From NCBI RefSeq assembly GCF_905171765.1, contig NC_053389.1:215394624-215458623 (forward strand): 64,000 nt of DNA. Direction: 5' to 3'. The position numbers and the translations under genes are program-made. The notes beneath the pieces are model-generated. The model was not told the origin of the DNA. It ran no database searches and worked only from the letters and a program-made list of their open reading frames with translations. Within the stretch, counting starts at the first letter, position 1, and each line of letters begins with the position of its first letter. This DNA comes from Bufo bufo. Taxonomy: Eukaryota; Chordata; Amphibia; Anura; Bufonidae. Positions 23,102 through 34,105 of the stretch are shown piece after piece.

Positions 23102-25196
23102 CAGGGCCGGACTGGGGATAAAAACCAGCCCTGGAAAAAGTTGCACACCAGCCCCACAGCATTGCGTCATTATTTACTTGTTTATAATAGGAGAAAGCAT
23201 TAATTTTAAAACACGTGTGTAAACACGAATATGAACTTTGCCCCACGATAGCTCTTTTGTTGAACCCCCATAAAAACTTACAATTACTTGACTTGGCCCT
23301 TGGGGATCTCGGACACCACTTCAACACTTTGGCCCGGGGCTCGGCGGAGCTGATGTTGTGTTTTATCCTAATGAGAAAGATTTCATAATAAGGATTTGGA
23401 GAAGGGGCAGAGGGATAGCAGAGCAGAGAGAGGCTGGTGCTGCTACTAGGGGGTCATACCATGGGGGAGTAATAAAGCCCACCATAATGCCCCCCCAGTA
23501 GTAATAATTCTCCTTATAATATGCAAAACATACCCCTTTGTAATGCCCCCAGTTGAGCTAATGTTCCCATAATGTGCCAATATAAAATACCCCTTCTCAG
23601 TGCCCCGTAGATGACCCCCATAGTGCTCCCCCCTTCCCCATAGTACCCACCATAATGTGTCCCAGTATAAAATGCCCCTATACAGAGCCCCCATATAAAT
23701 TACCCCTTCTTTTTAGCCTCAGTAGATGCCCCTATAGTGCCCCCCAATAATCTGCAGTAAGATGTGCCCCCATAGATGCCCCCAATCATGTGCCAGTAAT
23801 AAGAGCCCCCCAACCATCATGTGCCAGTAGCCAGAGCCCCCCCATATAATGTGCCAGTAGCCAGAGGGCCCCGATACCATGTGCCAGTAGCCAGAGTGCC
23901 CCCAATCATGTGCCAGTAGCCCCCCCATATCATGTGCCAGTAGCCCCCCCATATCATGTGCCAGTAGCCCCCCTTATCATGTGCCAGTAGCCCCCCTTAT
24001 GTGCCAATAGCCCCCTTATGTTCCAGTAGTCCCCCTTATGTGCCATTAGCCCCCCTTATCATGTGCCAGTAGCCCCCCTTATCATGTGCCAGTAGCCCCC
24101 CTTATGTGCCAGTAGAGTAGCCCCCCTTATGGGCCAGTAGCCCCCCTTATCATGTGCCAGTAGCCCCCCTTATCATGTGCCAGTAGCCCCCCTTATGGGC
24201 TAGTAGCCCCCCTTATCATGTGCCAGTAGCCCCCCTTATGTGCCAATAGCCCCTTATGTGCCAGTAGCCCCCCTTATCATGTGCCAGTAGCCCCCCTTAT
24301 CATGTGCCAGTAGCCCCCCTTATCATGTTCCAGTAGCCCCCCTTATCATGTGCCAGTAGCCCCCCTTATCATGTGCCAGTAGCCCCCCTTATCATGTGCC
24401 AGCAGCCCCCCTTATCATGTGCCAGCAGCCCCCCTTATCATGTGCCAGCCCAGTAGTCCCCCCTTATCATGTGCCAGTCCAGTAGTCCCCCCTTATCATG
24501 TGCCAGCCCAGTAGTCCCCCCTTATCATGTGCCAGCCCAGTAGTCCCCCCTTATCATGTGCCAGCCCAGTAGTCCCCCCTTATCATGTGCCAGCCCAGTA
24601 GTCCCCCCTTATCATGTGCCAGCCCAGTAGTCCCCCCTTATCATGTGCCAGCCCCGCCCGGTAGTCCCCCCCTTATCATGTGCCAGCCAAGTAGCCCCCC
24701 TTATCATGTGCCAGCCCAGCCCAGTAGTCCCCCCCTTATCATGTGCCAGCCCAGTAGTCCCCCCCTTATCATGTGCCTGCCCAGTATTGTACCTATATAA
24801 AAAAAAAAAAAAGAAAACACTTATACTTACCTCCAGCGATGTGATGCGATGCAGGCCGCCTCTTCCGGCCTGTGTCCCTCGCTATACGGCTCAGGCGACG
24901 TCATCGCGCCGCCTGCACCGGCCTCTGATAGGCTGCCAGCACTAGGCCGGCAGCCTATCAGAGGAACAGGAGGGGGCACACCTCTCCCTTCTCTGCCGCA
25001 GCACAGGCATCTGTATTGCCGTCCTGAGGACGGCAATACAGATGACTATGGAGATGAGCGCTTCCACAATGGAAGCGCTCATCTCCTGCTCTGCCCGGCC
25101 GCCCCCACTTGTCACCAGGTCCGCGGCCTTGCGGCACTCAGGCCTGCCGGCCTACCGGGAAATTTCCTGGTATCCCGGCAGGCCAGTCCGGCCCTG
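23102..25196. mobile_element. hAT-like element carrying a large minisatellite
   Basis: Inverted ends CAGGGCCGGACTGG and CCAGTCCGGCCCTG are perfect over 14 bp. Flanks GTAAAAAGC and GTAAAAGC fit an 8 bp target duplication with one extra A. The interior is about half minisatellite, followed by GC-rich foldback DNA at 24900-25195. No transposase frame. Confidence 0.75.
23740..24785. repeat. Minisatellite, 22-29 bp units, about 40 copies
   Basis: Core CCCTTATCATGTGCCAGTAG, with later units expanded to CAGCCCAGTAGTCCCCCC. Unit length grows from left to right, and runs of identical variants show local homogenisation. A more diverged version (GCCCCCATAATGTGCC type) occupies 23459-23740. Confidence 0.95.
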
Positions 25197-25219
25197 GTAA
25201 AAGCCCAGACAACCCCGTT

Positions 25220-26413
25220 AAGTATTGTAGCTGCAGACCATTCTGACGCTGCAAGTCCAGGAGAATATTCCTCACCATTTGAGAATGGCTGAAAAGAGGG
25301 ACAGTATCCTGGACATAGCCAGCACCTTACGCAAGTCAGTTTATTTTTTTTAAAAGCCATACAGGGAGCATATGTTATTTCCCCCAGGTTCAGGGTTGCC
25401 AGAATGTTGCGCTCATTGTCACTGACCACCTTGCCCAGTTGGAGTTGGCAGGGTAACAGCCAGCGGGATGTTTGGCACCGCTTGACTTGACAAGTGATAG
25501 GAAGGAGGGGGACTGGGAGCGACACTCTCCCCTGCTGCTGTTGGGGATGGTACCATCTTCATGAAGGAGGAGGTGGATAAGTGCCTGCTTTGGGAGCCAG
25601 TCCGATGATATAGTGGGGAGGGCGTCAAAAGGACCTGGCCATGTTGCTGGGGTGCTTCCTCTCCACTGCCGCAAAAAACATTGACCCAGTGCTGCCTGTC
25701 CCTGCCTGTAACAGCTGCTCCAGGTGTCCACCATGTACTTTGTGAGAGTACAAGGCACTTATACAATAGCATGGCATTAACTGCACTGCCAGCAACATAG
25801 CCAGGTGGGGGTTCATGTTGTAGACAAGCTAATTGCCAGCGGAGAAAAGTTTTTACATGGCCAAACATTCCATTATAGATGTCTCATGATGGAGCCGAGG
25901 ACAAGGAGTCGTTTTAGCAGGGGAAGAAGAAGGTGATGACAAAGACACCATATTGTTTGGAGATGTGGGTGGGCTGCCACAAAGAGGACCAGGAGAAAGA
26001 GGATAGACTTGTTCTGATTGGGAGTGCTGGTCAGTTGTATTTTCCCAAAGGATACGGTGATGCCGCCTCATGTGCTGCAATAGAGCCCTGGTACCTATGA
26101 TTGTGTTTGAATGGCCACAGCTTATTTTATTCCTGCAGATCTTGTACAAGGCTGTGGTTTTGTGTGCCTGCCTTGTGGAGTAACAACACCATACAGGAGC
26201 TGCTCGCACAGAGCTACAAGCAGCCAAGCTTGAATTAGATCTGGCACGTTTTAGGCCCAACCCACCCACGGTGTCAGCGGCATCACCAGATCGCAAAGCA
26301 GATGTGGCCATGGCAGTTTTTGGAAAGGTACATGGCCTCTGCTCTTTATTGCTGCCACCACCACCCTTTTCCACTGATGTTGCCTCCTCCTCAGCACCCT
26401 GATATGGCTCCAA
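25220..26413 (-). pseudogene. hAT transposase, N-terminal half (BED finger and start of core)
   Basis: The frame opened at 26413 reads an N-terminal tail followed by a BED-like motif: ALYKICRNKISCG then HMRRHH. The pattern is Cys-x2-Cys-x(n)-His-x4-His, but the first Cys is Tyr here. Downstream pieces in shifting frames match hAT cores: VSDNERNIL, then YAPCMAF (normally A-P-C-M-A-H), then a segment like AMSRILSLFS. Several stops and frameshifts make it inactive. Removing the 22869-25215 insertion joins this piece in frame to the next one. Confidence 0.65.
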
Positions 26414-26442
26414 GTTTGGTATGAACTGGTTCGCTCATTTTT

Positions 26443-27598
26443 AGTGAAGATGTATATATAACTGAAGGAGCTGAACAGATTGATATATATATATTAGAAA
26501 AGATTTATGGCTGAACATCTGTTGAATGGATGATTGGAGGAATATTCACCATTAAAAGGAATTTCTTAATTCAGTAAATAGCATTTATCATGTAGACAAT
26601 GTTAATAAAATTCACTTACTAATGTATTGGGATTGTCAATTTTGCCTCCTTTGCTGGCTTGATTAATTTTTCTATCGAACACACTGCTTGTTTCCAGAGG
26701 TTACAACCACCCTGCAATTCAGCAGTGGTGGCTGTGCTTACACACCATAGGAAAAAGGCCTCTCTGGTGATGGTGACCTGGATTGTGGCAGGGCACATAG
26801 GTACGCACGCAGAGCATCTCCCGTCCCGACACCTCATATCTGTGCTGCAGCAGTGACCGTAACCCCTGGATATGAACAGTGTATAAAACAATGGAAAAAT
26901 CAAGCCAGCAAAGGAGGCAATATGGACAATCACAATACATTAGTAAGTGCCTTGTATTAAAACCCCTTTAAATGGTGAATATTCCTCCAATCATCCATTC
27001 AACAAATATTCAGCCATCAACCTACGTCTGTCTAATGTGTATGGCCATCTCCAAGCTTCTCCCTTTTGTTTTTTGAGTTTTAGCAGTTATATATTCTGTT
27101 AGTATAAAGAGTGCAATTAACTTGAATCCTCATGGTACTATAATAGAGATGAAATATGTTGGATTGCCATTAGAGAGTCACAGCATAATATACTGGATTT
27201 ATACTGACTGTCTAGAAGTGATTCTAGGGCACGAATAGTTTATGAGGGCATCATCTCCTTAAAATCCTCCTGAGTTAATAGCTATGTTTAAAGTAAGTCG
27301 TTGATCTGCTCTGGTTGCATGTAGGACACCTAGATGGAGGTGGGGCCTCCCAGGGGTTTAAGGATATTAGCCGTCTGCCTAATGCCACTTGCAGACCAGG
27401 TTGCCAGAACAAGGATGGAACAACAACAGAAGAGGATTGGATCGTTACAGAGGGAGGTGACATTAGAAATGCAGCAAATCAGATTTTAAAATCCTTTGAA
27501 TGTCATTCATCAACTAAGAAGGACAACTGAAGCATTGGAAGACCAAGAGGAAGTCAAAAGCGACTAAATTTATAGCTTCTCTGAATTCCTCAGATAAA
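26443..27598. other. Upstream region of the pentraxin gene
   Basis: Contains an inverted pair (about 26600-26660 and 26885-26950, GTCAATTTTGCCTCCTTTGC and its partner) indicating a MITE of about 0.36 kb, then about 600 bp without recognised repeats before the start codon. No promoter element can be assigned with confidence; a TATAT run lies at about 27088. Confidence 0.4.
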
Positions 27599-28474
27599 AT
27601 GAAGCTTTTCATACTTTCTGTGCTACTTTATGCTTTCCTGGTCAGAAATTGCTTGGGAGAATATTCTCCTCCAAAATTTGTTTGCACCCCAATGCCTTTA
27701 GATATGGACTGCCAGCCAAACATGCAGCGTCATAGTGCAGGTAGTGGAGGGCACTGGGTTGGCATGCAAGAAGAAGCAAAGGAAACCATTCTACATCTCC
27801 GTGAGACAGTTGTTCACCAGAAGGAAACAATACTAGATCAGAGGGAGACAATCAGAGAGCTAAATGTGAAACTTAGTCGTTGTGAAGGTTATCCTCATAG
27901 TAGAGGACATGAAGAAGGCTATGGTCATTCTTCTGAGCATGGAAAAGAAAGAGAACATGGGCATGAGGAACCTTTTGGACATGAGAGTGCACATGGGCAT
28001 GAAAGCACACATGGACAGGAAAGTGGACATGGACATGAAAGAGAACATGGTCCCAAAAGGGAACATGGTCATGAGTTGGAAGAGGGGCATGAAAGAGAAC
28101 ATGGGCATGAGAGAGAACATGGACCAAAAAGAGAACATGGCCATGAATGGGAACAAAGGCATGAGCGGGAGAATGGCCATGAACGAGAACATGGTCATGA
28201 ATGGGAAGAGAGGCATGAGCGGGAGAATGGCCATGAACGAGAACATGGCCATGACAGAGAATATCCTCACAGTTATGATGATGTACATGGACATATAAGA
28301 GATCATGAATATCATCATCTCACCAACCGGGAACAGCCAGCACATGACTCACATTACCGCAAACCAAGTGCTCCACCAAACACAATGGAAGACCCCCCAG
28401 AGGTGACTTCACCTAGTGCTCTTCAAATGGAAAGAATGCTGGAATCACTGAAGGACAGACTGGAACATTTACAG
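27599..28474 (+). CDS. Neuronal pentraxin (NPTX1-like), exon 1 with His-rich insert
   Basis: First coding exon, 292 residues, of a gene spanning 27599-46185 (predicted 566 aa; about 430 is usual for NPTX1/2). Neuronal pentraxins are secreted synaptic proteins that form disulphide-linked multimers and cluster AMPA receptors. Residues 1-20 are a signal peptide (MKLFILSVLLYAFLVRNCLG). Cys29, Cys38 and Cys95 correspond to the N-terminal multimerising cysteines. Residues 59-95 contain the coiled-coil hallmark with VVHQKETILDQRETIREL. Residues 98-250 are a His/Glu/Gly/Arg-rich insert. The family pattern resumes at NTMEDPP (261) and a second coiled coil (275-292). The start has A at -3. The donor CAG/GTAACC at 28474 is phase 0. 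Similarity in the C-terminal exons favours NPTX1 over NPTX2, but orthology is not proven. Confidence 0.92.
27890..28348 (+). repeat. In-frame repeat coding His-Glu-Gly-Arg-rich tract
   Basis: Degenerate 18-30 bp repeats around CATGAA(A/C)GAGAACATGG encode GHEREHGHE-type units for about 150 residues. Within it, a 60 bp block around 28140-28260 is present twice in near-identical form (units reading GHEWEQRHERENGHEREH and GHEWEERHERENGHEREH). Open frames also exist on other frames of both strands as a by-product. Confidence 0.9.
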
Positions 28475-28898
28475 GTAACCATATTTATATTCCTACAACT
28501 GTTTAGTGTGTATTTAATACACATATAACAGTATTGTAAAATAACGTAATACTTTTGTTTAGTTCATCATGGTAACTCAGCTCTGCTACATGATGAACTA
28601 TTTCTTTACTTTTCATGATGAACTTTTGATGAACTTTTGTTTTCTTTACTATTCAAAATATTATTTAAGGTTTGTTCACACCATTTTTTAAGAGTTTTTA
28701 AATGCCCGTAATGTTTTTCAAGCATTTTTCATAGCATTTTTTTACAAGTGTCTTGGTGGCATTTATTTATGGTGTCAACTCCTATAGTAAAACCTATGGG
28801 AAAAACATCAGAAAGTCATAACCAGAGCATGATGTGAAAATACGTCACTAGCCCTATAAAGCCATAAAAATGCCAACGAAAACAGCATGAAAAACACT

Positions 28899-29060
28899 GG
28901 GGGAGATTTATCAAAACTGGTTTAAAGGAAAACTGTCTGAGTTGCCCATAGCAACCGGATTCCACCTTTCATTTTTCGGACCTTCTCTGGAAAATAAAAA
29001 GATGGGATCTGATTGGTTGCTATTGGTTTTCCTTTACACTAGTTTGCATAAATCTCCCCG
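28899..29060. mobile_element. Short foldback MITE
   Basis: GGGGGAGATTTATCAAAACT at the left pairs with the AAATCTCCCC end at the right. The interior holds TTGCCCATAGCAACC and an inverted partner. Same family as 31437-31606. Confidence 0.65.
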
Positions 29061-29080
29061 TCTGTCTGTGAATTCAGTCT

Positions 29081-29331
29081 AAGGGCTTCTGCACACGAAC
29101 ATATCCGTTTTTACGGTCCACAAATCGCGGATCCACAAAACACAAATAGTGGTCGAGAGTTTGCTGCCATTTTTTGTGCAGAACTGTCCTATCCTTGTCT
29201 GCAAAACATGCAAAAATAGAACATGTTCTATTTTTTTGCGGAGCTGCTCAACAGACTTACGGATGCGGGTGCGCAGCCTCATTTAGATGAATAGGTCCGC
29301 ATCCAAACTACAGCCGTGTGCAAGAGCCCTT
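29081..29331. mobile_element. MITE, AAGGGCT-type ends
   Basis: AAGGGCTTCTGCACACG at the left and CGTGTGCAAGAGCCCTT at the right. Non-coding. Confidence 0.6.
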
Positions 29332-29499
29332 AAAGTGATCTATTACTAATGAAGGCAACCAGAAGAAGGTGTGGTTAATCAACTAGGGAATTTAATCGAC
29401 TCGTTAAAATGAGCTTGATGACCCGTAAATGTGACAGCAATTTTAGTTATGCTATTATTTATTCAGTATTTTTATATGAGTAAATAGATTTTACCTTTC

Positions 29500-29752
29500 T
29501 TAGGCCTCATGCACACGGCCGAGAGCGGTCCGTGGTAACCCGGCCGGGATTCCTTCTGACAGCAGGAGCGCACGGCGTCATTGGTTGCTATGACGCCGTG
29601 CGCTTCATGCCGACGGCTGCTGTACAGTGATACACTCGTATGATCTTTAGCAACCAATGACGCCGTGCGCTCCTGCTGTCAAAAGGAATCCCGGCCGGGT
29701 TACCACGGACCGCTCTCGGCTGCGGAACATGGCCGTGTGCATGAGGCCTTAT
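29500..29752. mobile_element. Near-perfect palindromic MITE, TTA-flanked
   Basis: Ends GGCCTCATGCACACGGCC and GGCCGTGTGCATGAGGCC, with TTA at 29500-29502 and on the right. Most of each 120 bp arm is complementary. A diverged relative is at 59052-59353. The TTA duplication suggests PIF/Harbinger. Confidence 0.7.
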
Positions 29753-29901
29753 ATATAACATGTCATTGAGACATCAGAGCTGTAAGCTAGGGCCCGAGCT
29801 CCAGAAAATGGAGACCGCTCTGTAGGAAGGACACACGTGTGGGTACTGCGGATTGTGCAGTGGAATCCACAGTGAAAATCCACAGCATTTCCACAACACA
29901 A

Positions 29902-30117
29902 TGGGGCACATTTATCAAGCTAGTGCTGTGATGGCTAACCTCCAACACTCCAGCTGTGGGTGAAACTACGACTCCCAGCATGCTCCATTCATTTCTATGG
30001 AGTTCTATGGAGCCAAGCAAGTGTGCATCTTGGGAGTTGTAGTTTTACCACAGCTGGAGATCCGGAGGTTAACCATCACAGTGCTAGTGCAATTTTATTT
30101 TGACGAGTTGATAAATC
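29902..30117. mobile_element. Foldback MITE with ACTCCCAGCATGC core
   Basis: Left GATGGCTAACCTCC and right GGAGGTTAACCATC pair, and CAGCTGTGGGTGAAACTAC pairs with GTAGTTTTACCACAGCTG. Related to 60770-60925. Confidence 0.7.
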
Positions 30118-30797
30118 CGTTTTTTGCCATTCTTTTTAGAGTTGTGTGTCATATTTTCTATGTGTTATTTATGTCTGATGTGGCTTTTGAAAGTCGCTGA
30201 TCTAATGGTTTAAAAAGTCGCATTTTTTTCCAGAAAAGTCACAAATATATTTTAAAAAGTTGCAAATTAAAATGAAAGTCGCATACATTCATTCTGTGAC
30301 TTTTTAAATTCAACAGAGTCGCAAAAGATCCGACTAATCGCAGCTAAGTACGCCAGCCAGGAGCTGGTGGAGTTTTGCACAAGTAAACGAATAGAATTTA
30401 GACGTTAAAAAGGCGCACTGACGAGTCCACTGACGAAACAGAAAAATAAAACATTCGCAAATACGATGTAAAGTCTAAGACAGGGCGCAAACCCGACAAT
30501 AAATGCGATTAAATAGAAATGTCTGCACAACACAGATAAACTACGACTGAAAGAGACGCAAAACCTCTTGATGTGCCTCAATGGGTTCATTTACTAACGC
30601 CAGCTAGGCATAAAAAAAAGGAGCAACATGCTGCGTTTTTACACTGTCCTCACCCGTGGAGGGTGGCGGGGGCATGTCGGGGCCAGGCCCATCAGCAGCA
30701 GCACATTCACTGACATGTATTCCTGCAAACAGTCATAAATGTTGGTGAAAAATGGCTCCAGTCAAGGACTGCAGTAGTTTTCACACAAGGAACACGG
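30118..30797. other. Intron 1 DNA rich in short AAAGTCGCA words
   Basis: AT-rich intronic sequence with scattered AAAAGTCGCA words in both orientations, probably decayed MITEs. No coding signal. Confidence 0.4.
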
Positions 30798-30910
30798 ACT
30801 GCTGGAGGATACGAGAGGCGTAAATTAGGTGCATACTGCTGGAGGATACGAGAGGCGTAAATTAGGTGCATACTGCTGGAGGATACGAGAGGCGTAAATT
30901 AGGTGCATCC
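30798..30910. repeat. Tandem repeat, 37 bp x 3
   Basis: Three consecutive identical copies of CTGCTGGAGGATACGAGAGG plus 17 more bases ending GGTGCATA; the last copy diverges at its end. Confidence 0.95.
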
Positions 30911-31436
30911 TCCTGAAGCGAAGTGGAAAAGGACGATGTCAAAAAGATGGTCTTTGATAAATGACCCCCAATCTGAAAATCTGCAACATACTAAGTTTTC
31001 CCACACTGAATATTTTCACTACATGTGGATGTGTTTTCAAAACCCCATCGAACTGTAATTTGTGGCAGATTTGCTGCGCGGAATCTGCACCCCAATCCGC
31101 ATTAAATTGCCCACTCCTAGTGCCTTTTTGGAAATTGTTGTAAATTTTTGTTTCAAAGTGCAGCATGAAAAATGCCGCTGAAAAACTGCCATAAAGATTG
31201 CGTGTAGGATGGAAAAAGGCAAGCGGTTTCTGAGCAAAACACGCCAGACCACATTTGTGTGCGCTTACAGAAATTTCTGCAACTGAAAATCAGCTCTATT
31301 CCACTGAATAGGGATGTTTCTGCAGCAGGCGCACACATTTCTGTAAGCCCGATTCATAAAAATGGACAGTCACAGAAGTCTGCCACATGTGAACATGCCC
31401 TGATTCTCCTGAACTTCCCCAGTGTAGATCAGAGAT

Positions 31437-31606
31437 ATATAGATATATGGTGTAAAGTAGAACTGGCTTAGTTGCCCATAGCAACCAATCAGATTCCACC
31501 TTTCATTTTCCAAAGGAGCTGTGATAAATGAAAGGCAGAATCTCATTGGTTGCTATGGACAACCAAGCCAGTTTTCCTTTACACCAGTTTGATAAATGAC
31601 CCCAAT
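31437..31606. mobile_element. Short foldback MITE
   Basis: TGGTGTAAAG...CTGGCTTAGTTG pairs with CCAAGCCAG...CTTTACACCA. The interior carries TTGCCCATAGCAACCAATCA and its complement. Confidence 0.7.
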
Positions 31607-31693
31607 AGACATACAAATTTCTATATCATCGGTATATAAAATTATGAGGATTATGTAACTGCTAGTGTTGTGCGCACTGCATTCCTCAAAACT

Positions 31694-32126
31694 ACACATT
31701 ACACCTCATGCACACAACTGTAGCAGGCCCATGCCCATATTGCGGCCCACAAACAGCATCATGTGAATGGGTCCGCAATGCGGAAGATATGGTGCATGCA
31801 CTACTATTTTGAGGTGCGGACCGATGGATGCAGATTGCAAACCACATTCAAGTGAAGGGTGCGTGTCCGCAGACCACGGACACATGGCCTGTGCCCGTGC
31901 ATCGTGGACCGCAATAATTATGACACACAAGTCGTGCCTCCGCACCGCAAAAGATAGAACATGTCCTATCTTTAGCCATACTTTGTGGATCATGGACCCA
32001 TTCAAGTCAATGGGTCCGCATCTGCAGCATGGAGTGCACACAGCTGGTGCCCGTGCATTGTGAACCACTATTTGCGGTCCGCAGCACGGGCATGGAGCCC
32101 TTACGTTCATGGGCATGAGCCCTTAG
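31694..32126. mobile_element. MITE with CATGCACACAAC ends
   Basis: Left CCTCATGCACAC and right GGGCATGAGCCCTTAG form degraded inverted ends. Inner segments GGTCCGCAATGCGG and GGTCCGCATCTGC are also inverted. No coding content. Confidence 0.45.
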
Positions 32127-32285
32127 AGGGAGCCTCTCAGTCTGTTCATGCTGCTGTCTCTGAAGGCAGCATACCGTATTGATGGACAACCTGATTTCAT
32201 AATGTCATGTATGTGTGGATGTAGAGAACTTACAGTTTATTAGTTGCAATGTCAGGCCAGTGCTGTAATGCAAGAGTCTGAGATA

Positions 32286-32755
32286 GGCCTCTTTCACACG
32301 AACGTATGGCTTTTTCAGTGTTTTGCAGTCCGTTTTTCACGGATCCGTTGTTCCGTTTTTTGTTTCCGTTGTGTTTCCGTTTCTGTTCCGTTTTTCCGTA
32401 TGGCATATACAGTAATAACATTGAAAAAATTGGGCTGGGCATAAAATTTTTTATAGATGGTTCCGCAAAAACGGAACGGATACGGAAGACATACGGATGC
32501 ATTCCCGTATGTGTTCAGTTTTTTTTGCGGACCCATTGACTTGAATGCAGCCACGTAACGTGATTTGCGGGCACTAATAGGACATGTTCTATCTTTCAAC
32601 GGAACGGAAAAACGGAAACGGAATGCATACGGAGTACGTTCCGTTTTTTTTTGCGGAACCATTGAAATGAATGGTTCCATATAATACCGTATACGGAACG
32701 CAAAAAACGGCCTGTAAACGGGAGAAAAAAAAACGGTCGCGTGAAAAAGGCCATA
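32286..32755. mobile_element. MITE with GGCCTCTTTCACACG ends
   Basis: GGCCTCTTTCACACGAACGT at the left faces ACGGTCGCGTGAAAAAGGCC at the right. Many inverted CGTTTTTTCCGT-type words lie inside. Frames inside are artefacts. Confidence 0.6.
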
Positions 32756-33026
32756 TCCATGATATGTAGGCTCCGCCGCACTCCAGACAGTGATTGACAG
32801 CTTTCTCCCACTGCACAGTAATAGGAAGAAATCTGTCAATTAGCCATGAGTTGGTGAGGGGGAATTTGCATCTTGTGGAGACTTCTGCCTCACGTGGCAA
32901 CTAATTAATTGTACATTCTCAAAGACTACCCCATATCCACACATAGGTGACAGACCACTGAAATGACCTTGTCCATCCCTACTTTATGCTGCCCTTGTAG
33001 ATGGCAGGTTCTGGGGCTACACCTAG

Positions 33027-33484
33027 GGGCCAGATTTATCATTAGCTCAAGTCAGAATAATGGAGTTAAAAAGTCACAATTTTTTGCGCAATCGCTTAAA
33101 CTGCGCATAAATTTGCGACTTTTTATTGCTCTGCACTATGCTCGCCATTTTCAGAAAGTGGGCGTGTTTTCTTATGTAAATAAAATCTCTAGACAGATTT
33201 ACTATTGAGACTATTTAAAAAGTCGCAAAAAAGTCGCAAAAAAATGCGCAATTTCACTCCAGTGAGGACCATGCTTATCTTATGAGACTTTTTAATAGAA
33301 CATGCGACTTTTTCTTAAAAACGTGCGACTTTTGTAAAGCTGCTTACTGACGGATAAACTGCTACCGTCAAACCACATTTATTACAGTCTTAAAGGGCCG
33401 ATGATAAATCTGACTTGGCTAAAACTGACTTTAGCCATATGTGAAAGTGGAGTGAGCTGTCAGAGTAATGATAAATCTGGCCCC
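33027..33484. mobile_element. MITE copy 1 (GGGCCAGATTTATCATTA family)
   Basis: Ends GGGCCAGATTTATCATTA and TAATGATAAATCTGGCCC. It is closely similar along its whole length to the element at 52214-52670. Confidence 0.85.
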
Positions 33485-33734
33485 CAGACTTTTTGTAGCA
33501 TTTTTGAGTGATTGTAACTATGGTGTCAGCTGTAGTCCAAAGCAGTAAAGTGACTTGTATGCAGTCTTGTGCAAGACAGCTATCACTCAACAGTTAAAAT
33601 CAAGCAAAAATGTTACAAAAATTCTGTAACCCAGCCTAAAGCTAGTTTGCAGATGCTAAAGAGATAACTATTCCAAGACAAAGTTTCTGTATAGAGACTA
33701 GTATCACCATAGTGTAGGTAGTTCGCCTATTTAA

Positions 33735-34102
33735 AGGGAACCTGTAACATTGAAAAGGGTGTCCGGGCAGCATGTTATAGAGCAGGAGGAGCTGAGCAGA
33801 CTGATATATAAAGATTCAGTAAAACTTGTAATTTATACATTTATATTCCTGCCCATTCTGGGCTTTGAAGTCAGGGAGACGGGCCTATCAGTGATAGACA
33901 GCTTTCCCTCTATGGCTGTGTATACACAGATAGCTGTCAATCACTGATAGGCCCGCCTCCTTGACTTCAAAGCCCAGAATGGGCAGGAATATAAATGTAT
34001 AAATTACAAGTTTTACTGAATCTTTATATATCAGTCTGCTCAGCTCCTCCTGCTCTATAACATGCTGCCTGCAGACTGCACTTTCAAGGTGACAGGATCC
34101 CA
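33735..34102. mobile_element. TTAA-type palindromic MITE
   Basis: Starts AGGGAACCTGTAAC at TTAA (33731-33734). Arms of about 170 bp are nearly identical, each with GAGCAGGAGGAGCTGAGCAG or its complement. The right end GACAGGATCCC is altered and abuts the next MITE. A half-copy is at 8725. Confidence 0.8.
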
Positions 34103-34105
34103 TAG

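Larger units (their letters stand above)
22869..25215. mobile_element. TTAA-flanked MITE inserted in the hAT transposase, itself interrupted
   Basis: TTAA at 22865-22868 and 25216-25219. The original element is 22869-23101 plus 25197-25215. It contains a foldback with GATAGGTCATCAATA repeated in both orientations and ends GACAACCCCG. The rest (23102-25196) is a second transposon. A relative sits at 55806-56070. Confidence 0.75.
20460..26442 (-). mobile_element. Decayed autonomous hAT transposon (BED-finger type)
   Basis: A minus-strand hAT transposase can be followed from a BED-like zinc finger at about 26.2 kb to core motifs at 25.3 and 22.8 kb. At 26429-26442 the sequence TTCGCTCATTTTTA resembles an inverted hAT end of the TAGAGATGAGCGAA type. 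The other end is uncertain; a degenerate candidate lies near 20462. Two TTAA-type MITEs (21054-21901 and 22869-25215) have inserted in it. Confidence 0.6.

Noticed and set aside
24585..24945. Plus-strand frames rich in Cys-Gln-Pro (71 and 100 codons)
   Set aside because: Translations of the CCCTTATCATGTGCCAG minisatellite.
27315..27530. 71-codon frame just upstream of the pentraxin start as a separate upstream gene
   Set aside because: No domain or splice support; more likely 5' UTR or flanking DNA.
27860..28345. 161-codon and other frames antisense or out of frame to pentraxin exon 1
   Set aside because: Met/Phe- or Met/Lys-rich shadows of the His-rich repeat; the sense frame has a signal peptide and family motifs.
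31767..32116. Overlapping 98- and 136-codon frames on both strands
   Set aside because: They fall within a GC-rich MITE with inverted internal words; typical spurious frames.
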